Source: Dolosigranulum pigrum ATCC 51524 (lineage in GTDB: Bacteria; Bacillota; Bacilli; Lactobacillales; Carnobacteriaceae_A). Taken from it: a stretch of 64,000 nt of DNA. Position 1 is the first letter of the stretch. Every line of letters starts with the position of its first letter. Shown here piece after piece: positions 60,150-64,000 of the stretch. A program made the translations under genes and the position numbers. Location of the stretch: NCBI RefSeq assembly GCF_000245815.1, contig NZ_JH601103.1, positions 507,254 to 571,253 on the forward strand, read 5' to 3'. Under the pieces are notes generated by a model. It made no database searches. It worked only from the letters and a program-made list of their open reading frames with translations, and was not told the DNA's origin.

Positions 60150-61805
60150 ATGGGAAAAAATTTTCATGATAAAGTTGTTTATCAAGTCTATCCTAAGTCT
60201 TGGAAGGATACAACTGGAACAGGAATGGGTGATCTACAAGGGGTTATTGAAAAGTTACCGTATTTAGCTGATTTAGGTATTGATTTGTTGTGGTTAAATC
60301 CCTTTTATAAATCACCTCAGAATGATAATGGCTATGATATTGCAGATTATAAATCAATTGATCCAATGTATGGGGATTTTGACACCTTTGACAAACTTGT
60401 CCAAGAAGCGTCTAAATATAATATTGGCTTAATGCTCGATATGGTGTTGAATCATGTTTCAACAGAGCATGAGTGGTTCCAACGAGCACTTAACGGCGAA
60501 GAACAGTATCAAGATTACTTCATTTTGCGTCAAGCACAACCAGATGGAAGCTTACCGACAAATTGGGAGTCAAAATTTGGTGGACCCGCTTGGAATCAAT
60601 TGGGAGATAGCGACTATTATTATCTTTGTTTGTATGACAAGACTCAAGCTGATTTGAACTGGCATAATCCAGAGGTAAGAGAAGCATTATATGATGTGGT
60701 TAATTTTTGGATTGACAAAGGAGTTAAAGGTTTTCGCTTCGATGTACTCAATGTTATTGGTAAAAGTCAAGATCTAAAAGATGCTGCTGATGGTGTGGGG
60801 AAAAAAGAATATACAGATACGCCGATTGTTCATGAGTGGGTGCGAGAGCTGAATAAACGTACCTTTGGCCCATATGATGATATCATAACAGTTGGTGAGA
60901 TGAGTTCGACGAATGTATCCAATAGTGTCCAATATTCCCATTCTGAGTCAAATGAATTGGACATGGTTTTCAGCTTTCATCATCTAAAAGTTGACTATAA
61001 AGAGGGAAGTAAATGGACCTTGATGGACTTTGATTTTGATGAATTGAAGCGTTTATTAGATCATTGGCAAACAGGAATGCAGGCAGGCAATGGATGGAAT
61101 GCTTTATTTTGGAACAATCATGATCAACCACGATCTAATAGTCGCTTCGCTGATCCAGTTAATTATCCGTACGAATCAGCAACGATGCTAGCAACAACGA
61201 TTCATTTATTACGTGGAACACCTTATATTTATCAAGGAGAAGAGATTGGTATGACCAATCCAAATTATGAGTCGATTGATCAATATGATGATGTAGAAAC
61301 ACATAATGCATATAGAACGCTTTTGGCACAAGGGATGAATAATTCAGAAGCGTTGGCCATTATTCAAGTAAAATCGCGTGATAATAGTCGTACACCAATG
61401 CAGTGGACTAGTGAGGACCAAGCTGGCTTCACGACAGGTCAACCTTGGCTAGAAGTTGCTTCTAATTATAAATATATCAATACAAATGTGACTGATCCGA
61501 GTCAGCATATCAGGGATTATTATAAGCAGTTGATTCGATTACGGAAAGATTATGCGGTGATATCAGAGGGAACATATCGTAGTATTCACTTGGATCATTC
61601 CAATGTTTACAGTTATATACGTGAATATAACAATCAGCAACTACTAGTAGTTAATAATTTTTATGGAAAGCAGACAGCTATTGATGTACCGGAAGATTTT
61701 TTGAAAAAAGATGCACGAGTACTGATCGGTAATTATGACCAACATGCGCTAGAGCAACAACTTATACTCCAACCTTATGAATCAATTGCTTTTTTGTTAG
61801 AATAG
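60150..61805 (+). CDS. treC: Alpha,alpha-phosphotrehalase (trehalose-6-phosphate hydrolase), GH13, 551 aa
   Basis: A cytosolic GH13 enzyme that splits trehalose 6-phosphate into glucose and glucose 6-phosphate. Catalytic Asp198 is in GFRFDVL, Glu250 in TVGEMSST, and Asp325 in WNNHDQPR. The GEMSST and NNHDQPR forms are typical of TreA/TreC and differ from MalL in this window. I choose ATG 60150 (MGKNFHDKVV), seven bases after GAGAAAGGA. The ATG at 60120 lies inside the intergenic hairpin. Confidence 0.93.
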   Translation: MGKNFHDKVVYQVYPKSWKDTTGTGMGDLQGVIEKLPYLADLGIDLLWLNPFYKSPQNDNGYDIADYKSIDPMYGDFDTFDKLVQEASKYNIGLMLDMVLNHVSTEHEWFQRALNGEEQYQDYFILRQAQPDGSLPTNWESKFGGPAWNQLGDSDYYYLCLYDKTQADLNWHNPEVREALYDVVNFWIDKGVKGFRFDVLNVIGKSQDLKDAADGVGKKEYTDTPIVHEWVRELNKRTFGPYDDIITVGEMSSTNVSNSVQYSHSESNELDMVFSFHHLKVDYKEGSKWTLMDFDFDELKRLLDHWQTGMQAGNGWNALFWNNHDQPRSNSRFADPVNYPYESATMLATTIHLLRGTPYIYQGEEIGMTNPNYESIDQYDDVETHNAYRTLLAQGMNNSEALAIIQVKSRDNSRTPMQWTSEDQAGFTTGQPWLEVASNYKYINTNVTDPSQHIRDYYKQLIRLRKDYAVISEGTYRSIHLDHSNVYSYIREYNNQQLLVVNNFYGKQTAIDVPEDFLKKDARVLIGNYDQHALEQQLILQPYESIAFLLE

Positions 61806-61808
61806 AGC

Positions 61809-61843
61809 AAAAAAAGAACGCTATGTACTTAGTAGCGTTCTTT
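61809..61843. terminator. Bidirectional terminator between treC and bioY
   Basis: AAAGAACGCTA pairs with TAGCGTTCTTT, with A-rich sequence on the left and T-rich on the right, serving the two convergent genes. Confidence 0.85.
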
Positions 61844-61850
61844 CACTAAT

Positions 61851-62411
61851 TTATATGTTTTTGAAGCGAGTATGACGGATAAGTCGGTCATAAACAATAC
61901 CGGCAAGGATAGCTTTTAGAATATCGAGTGGTAAGAAAGATGAAACGTTGGCAATAATCAGACTGATAAGTGTCGTAGAACCGCCTGATTCAGCAATGAC
62001 ATTAAAAATGAAATATTGATAAAGAATTCCAATCGTATATAAAATAAGAATAGCCACAATCATGTGTAAAATCATTGTTAATAGAGAGGGACGTTTCTGT
62101 GCGACCTTCCCAATGTATAAAGCGATGATAAGTGAACCAAGAAGGAAACCAAATGAAGGAGAAAGAACAGCTTGAAAGCCACCAGTTCCTCCCGCAAATA
62201 CAGGAATACCAATCAATCCAATTAACACATAAAGAGCTAGGCTTAAAAATCCACGATAAGCTTTAAGTAATGCAGGAATAAGTAGCCAGAAAAAGACTTG
62301 TAATGTAATGGGAATACCGATACCAACGGGAATAGCGACCAATGATGCTACGCAAAGCATAGCTGTTAGTACGGAAATATAGACTAAATCCTTTGTTGTT
62401 AGAGTTCTCAT
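61851..62411 (-). CDS. bioY: Biotin transporter BioY (ECF S component), 186 aa
   Basis: A six-helix membrane protein. LTAMLCVASLVAIPVGIGIPITLQ near the start, GLIGIPVFAGGTGGFQAVLS and the PSFGFLLGSLI segment are the BioY landmarks. FLPLDILKAILAGIVYDRL closes the protein. It captures biotin and needs the shared ECF module. AAAGGAG precedes the ATG. It is a single gene. I see no riboswitch and no clear BirA operator. Confidence 0.92.
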   Translation of the reverse strand: MRTLTTKDLVYISVLTAMLCVASLVAIPVGIGIPITLQVFFWLLIPALLKAYRGFLSLALYVLIGLIGIPVFAGGTGGFQAVLSPSFGFLLGSLIIALYIGKVAQKRPSLLTMILHMIVAILILYTIGILYQYFIFNVIAESGGSTTLISLIIANVSSFLPLDILKAILAGIVYDRLIRHTRFKNI

Positions 62412-62450
62412 TATTATCTCCTTTTGCTTTATTAGATTATTTCTAGAAAT

Positions 62451-62479
62451 AGTATACTATATTTTAATTTGATATTCAA
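62451..62479 (-). promoter_or_regulatory. bioY promoter
   Basis: On the minus strand TTGAAT (62479-62474) and TATACT (62456-62451) are 17 bases apart, about 40 bases before bioY. Confidence 0.7.
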
Positions 62480-62582
62480 ACTAGTTACTGAAAAATTTAA
62501 TTAAAAAGATCTCATGTCTCTACTACGCATTAAGAGCTATTTCATGTATAATGAAAAAAAGTAATGGGGGAAGGGGACAGAA

Positions 62583-63227
62583 ATGACACCAAATAAAGAG
62601 AATTTTTTAAAGGCTATTTACGAACTAGGTGGCATGTCTAAACTGATTAATAATAAAAGTTTGGCGGAATACTTGAATGTATCGGCTGCAGCGATTACGG
62701 ATATGAATACGCGCTTGGTGAAGCAATCAATTATTACATATGAACCTTATAAAGGGGTAAAACTGACGGATAAAGGGGTTCGTATCGTTAATCAATTAAT
62801 ACGGCGCCACCGTCTATGGGAAGTGTTCTTGGCAGAAAAATTAGGTTATGAGTGGGATGAAGTGCATACAGATGCTGATTTATTGGAACATATTTCTTCG
62901 GATAAGTTAATTGAGCGCTTAGATGCTTTCTTAGGACACCCGACAGTTGATCCGCACGGGGACACCATTCCAACCTCAGATGGAGAAGTCATCGTTAATC
63001 AATATCATGCTTTAGTAGAATGCAAACAAGGTGAATCTTTCAAGGTGAAACAAGTCGATGATGATACTGAATTTTTAACTTATTTGACGGATAAAGGAAT
63101 CCAGTTGAACGAAACGTATCAAATTACGGAAATTGAACCGTACGAAGGCCCCATCACGTTAACGAATAACGATGAAGAAAATATTTTAGTCAGTTATAAA
63201 GCGGCATTTCGTATTTTTGGTCAATAA
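62583..63227 (+). CDS. DtxR/MntR-family metalloregulator, 214 aa
   Basis: The N-terminal winged helix (KSLAEYLNVSAAAITDMNTRL) is followed by the dimerization and metal-binding domain (IRRHRLWEVFLAEKLGYEWD, HPTVDPHGDTIP) and a C-terminal FeoA-like SH3 domain (about residues 145-214). The three-domain layout matches ScaR/SloR/MntR-type repressors of manganese or iron uptake. A GGGGAAGGGG site precedes the ATG. No metal transporter lies next to it, so its targets are elsewhere. Confidence 0.9.
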   Translation: MTPNKENFLKAIYELGGMSKLINNKSLAEYLNVSAAAITDMNTRLVKQSIITYEPYKGVKLTDKGVRIVNQLIRRHRLWEVFLAEKLGYEWDEVHTDADLLEHISSDKLIERLDAFLGHPTVDPHGDTIPTSDGEVIVNQYHALVECKQGESFKVKQVDDDTEFLTYLTDKGIQLNETYQITEIEPYEGPITLTNNDEENILVSYKAAFRIFGQ

Positions 63228-63232
63228 ATAAA

Positions 63233-63284
63233 TCATCACAATTGATTCAGAGAGCACTTATTCTGATGCGATTGTGGTTTTTTA
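63233..63284 (+). terminator. Terminator of the metalloregulator gene
   Basis: CACAAT and GATTCAGA pair with TCTGAT and ATTGTG in an interrupted stem that ends in six T residues. Confidence 0.65.
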
Positions 63285-63368
63285 TGTTGGTAGGGAGTGG
63301 GTTATCGATTGTTTCCTGCCTAAAATTTACAATCCGATGACAAAGGGTGGCCGATATTGTAGTTGGGA

Positions 63369-63422
63369 TGTAATAAATTGTTATCGAGCTGTCATAGAAT
63401 AGATCGGTTCTCCTGTTATAAT
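63369..63422 (+). promoter_or_regulatory. Promoter of the PcsB-like gene with a candidate WalR box
   Basis: The -10 TATAAT is at 63417-63422. TGTTAT (63379-63384) and TGTCAT (63390-63395) are repeated with 11-base phasing, close to the WalR consensus TGTWAH-N5-TGTWAH with one mismatch. Another half-site, TGTAAT, is at 63369-63374. The box covers the -35 area. Confidence 0.5.
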
Positions 63423-63501
63423 GGTAGGTGTCGATTGGAAGACATTATGTTCAATCATGTAATCATTATATAGAATTATATAGATGAGGAGCATCTTAAC
63501 T

Positions 63502-64000
63502 ATGAAATTGAAAAACATTTTAAAAACAGCCTCCATTTTGGCTTTATTGACAGGACCGAGTGCTACTATGACAGTAGATCATGTTTATGCAGAAGAAGCT
63601 CAAGACAAAGTAGCAGATTCTGAAACTAACTTAGAAGATTTAAGACAACAAGTTCGGTCATCTGTTCAGACGATTGAAGATTTGAATAATGAACTTGTCC
63701 AGATTGATGAGACGATTGATGGCATCGAAGCAGAAATCGCACAAACAGAAGAGGATATTTCCCAGCAAGAAGCAATCATTCAGGACTACTTCGATCAAGC
63801 TAAATCACGCTTACAAAATATGCAATTATCTAATGTGAATGAGAATGCTGTCTTATCACTTCTTGAAGCTGAATCATTCCAAGACATCATTGCTCGCGTT
63901 AATGCGGTCGTTCAATTAACCCAAGCTAATTCAGATCAAATACAATCACTGCAAGCACAAAAAGATGAGCTCGACCAACTAGTGCAGTCACTTGAAACGA
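63502..64000 (+). CDS. PcsB-like secreted coiled-coil protein, N-terminal part (runs off the window)
   Basis: ATG at 63502 follows GAGGAGC. A signal peptide (MKLKNILKTASILALLTGPS, cleavage near VYA-EE) leads into a long coiled coil (LRQQVRSSVQTIEDLNNELV, QTEEDISQQEAIIQDYFDQA) and LEAESFQDIIARVNAVVQL. That layout matches the N-terminal domain of PcsB/Usp45 and related peptidoglycan hydrolases, whose CHAP or NlpC catalytic domain would lie beyond 64000. Such proteins act with FtsEX at division and are WalR/VicR targets in streptococci, consistent with the promoter. There is no stop codon before the window end. Confidence 0.8.
   Translation, partial: MKLKNILKTASILALLTGPSATMTVDHVYAEEAQDKVADSETNLEDLRQQVRSSVQTIEDLNNELVQIDETIDGIEAEIAQTEEDISQQEAIIQDYFDQAKSRLQNMQLSNVNENAVLSLLEAESFQDIIARVNAVVQLTQANSDQIQSLQAQKDELDQLVQSLET

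Noticed and set aside
1..64000. tRNA, rRNA or CRISPR arrays
   Set aside because: Reading the gaps on both strands showed no cloverleaf, rRNA segment or regular repeat array.

Overview
The window is a low-GC Firmicutes chromosome segment that contains the replication origin. Gene content and order point to the Lactobacillales: rpmH-rnpA-yidC-jag and dnaA-dnaN-yaaA-recF-gyrB-gyrA flank the origin, the full walRKHIJ-htrA-rlmH block is present, and an Aerococcus-type lactate oxidase is encoded. I favour the Aerococcaceae, from protein resemblance only. oriC lies at about 52.5-54.5 kb. Most genes left of it are on the minus strand and most to its right are on the plus strand, so transcription largely follows both replication forks.

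Layout: 0-5.7 kb is accessory. It has the 5' end of a class C group II intron, a 33-residue secreted peptide overlapping a small operon, an SDR dehydrogenase, a DAO-type oxidase, small membrane genes, a gene with an in-frame stop, and a small cluster of secreted and membrane proteins led by a frameshifted glycine-zipper protein. 5.8-10 kb is a maltose operon: alpha-glucosidase, a MapP-like maltose-6'-phosphate phosphatase and a maltose PTS EIICB. 10-14.9 kb holds eroded genes, a Nudix enzyme, a DegV protein, an HD hydrolase, a DUF188 protein, a wHTH/coiled-coil protein and a TPP-riboswitch-controlled thiamine transporter. 14.9-25.6 kb is core: TrkH/TrkA, RlmH, HtrA and WalJ/I/H/K/R.

25.6-32 kb carries a free-standing EIIA(Glc), two cell-envelope helical proteins, lactate oxidase, two tandem LrgA/LrgB pairs and a divergent LysR regulator. 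32-35.5 kb is a low-GC island with a group II intron 3' remnant, an XRE-regulated ABC exporter operon, an ISL3-type transposase relic and a 0.4-kb element with inverted ends. 35.5-41 kb has dnaB, rplI, gdpP and rpsF-ssb-rpsR with two perfect parS sites. 41-45 kb has NADH oxidase, purB and a TraX-family protein. 45-54 kb is gyrA, gyrB, recF, yaaA, dnaN and dnaA. 54.5-64 kb is rpmH, rnpA, yidC, jag, folC, a trehalose operon, bioY, a DtxR-family regulator and the start of a PcsB-like secreted protein.

How parts work together: MalT and TreP both lack an EIIA domain, and the free EIIA is a plausible shared phosphodonor. Three CcpA-like cre sites sit at the malL, lctO and treP promoters. WalRK probably controls the PcsB-like gene at the right edge, where a near-match WalR box lies in the promoter. 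A DnaA-box cluster upstream of rlmH, two parS sites and the bipartite oriC make this stretch a chromosome-maintenance centre. The most promising oddities are the secreted-protein cluster at 4.5-5.6 kb, the two micro-ORFs (33 and 12 codons), the off-origin DnaA-box cluster, and the group II intron pieces about 32 kb apart.
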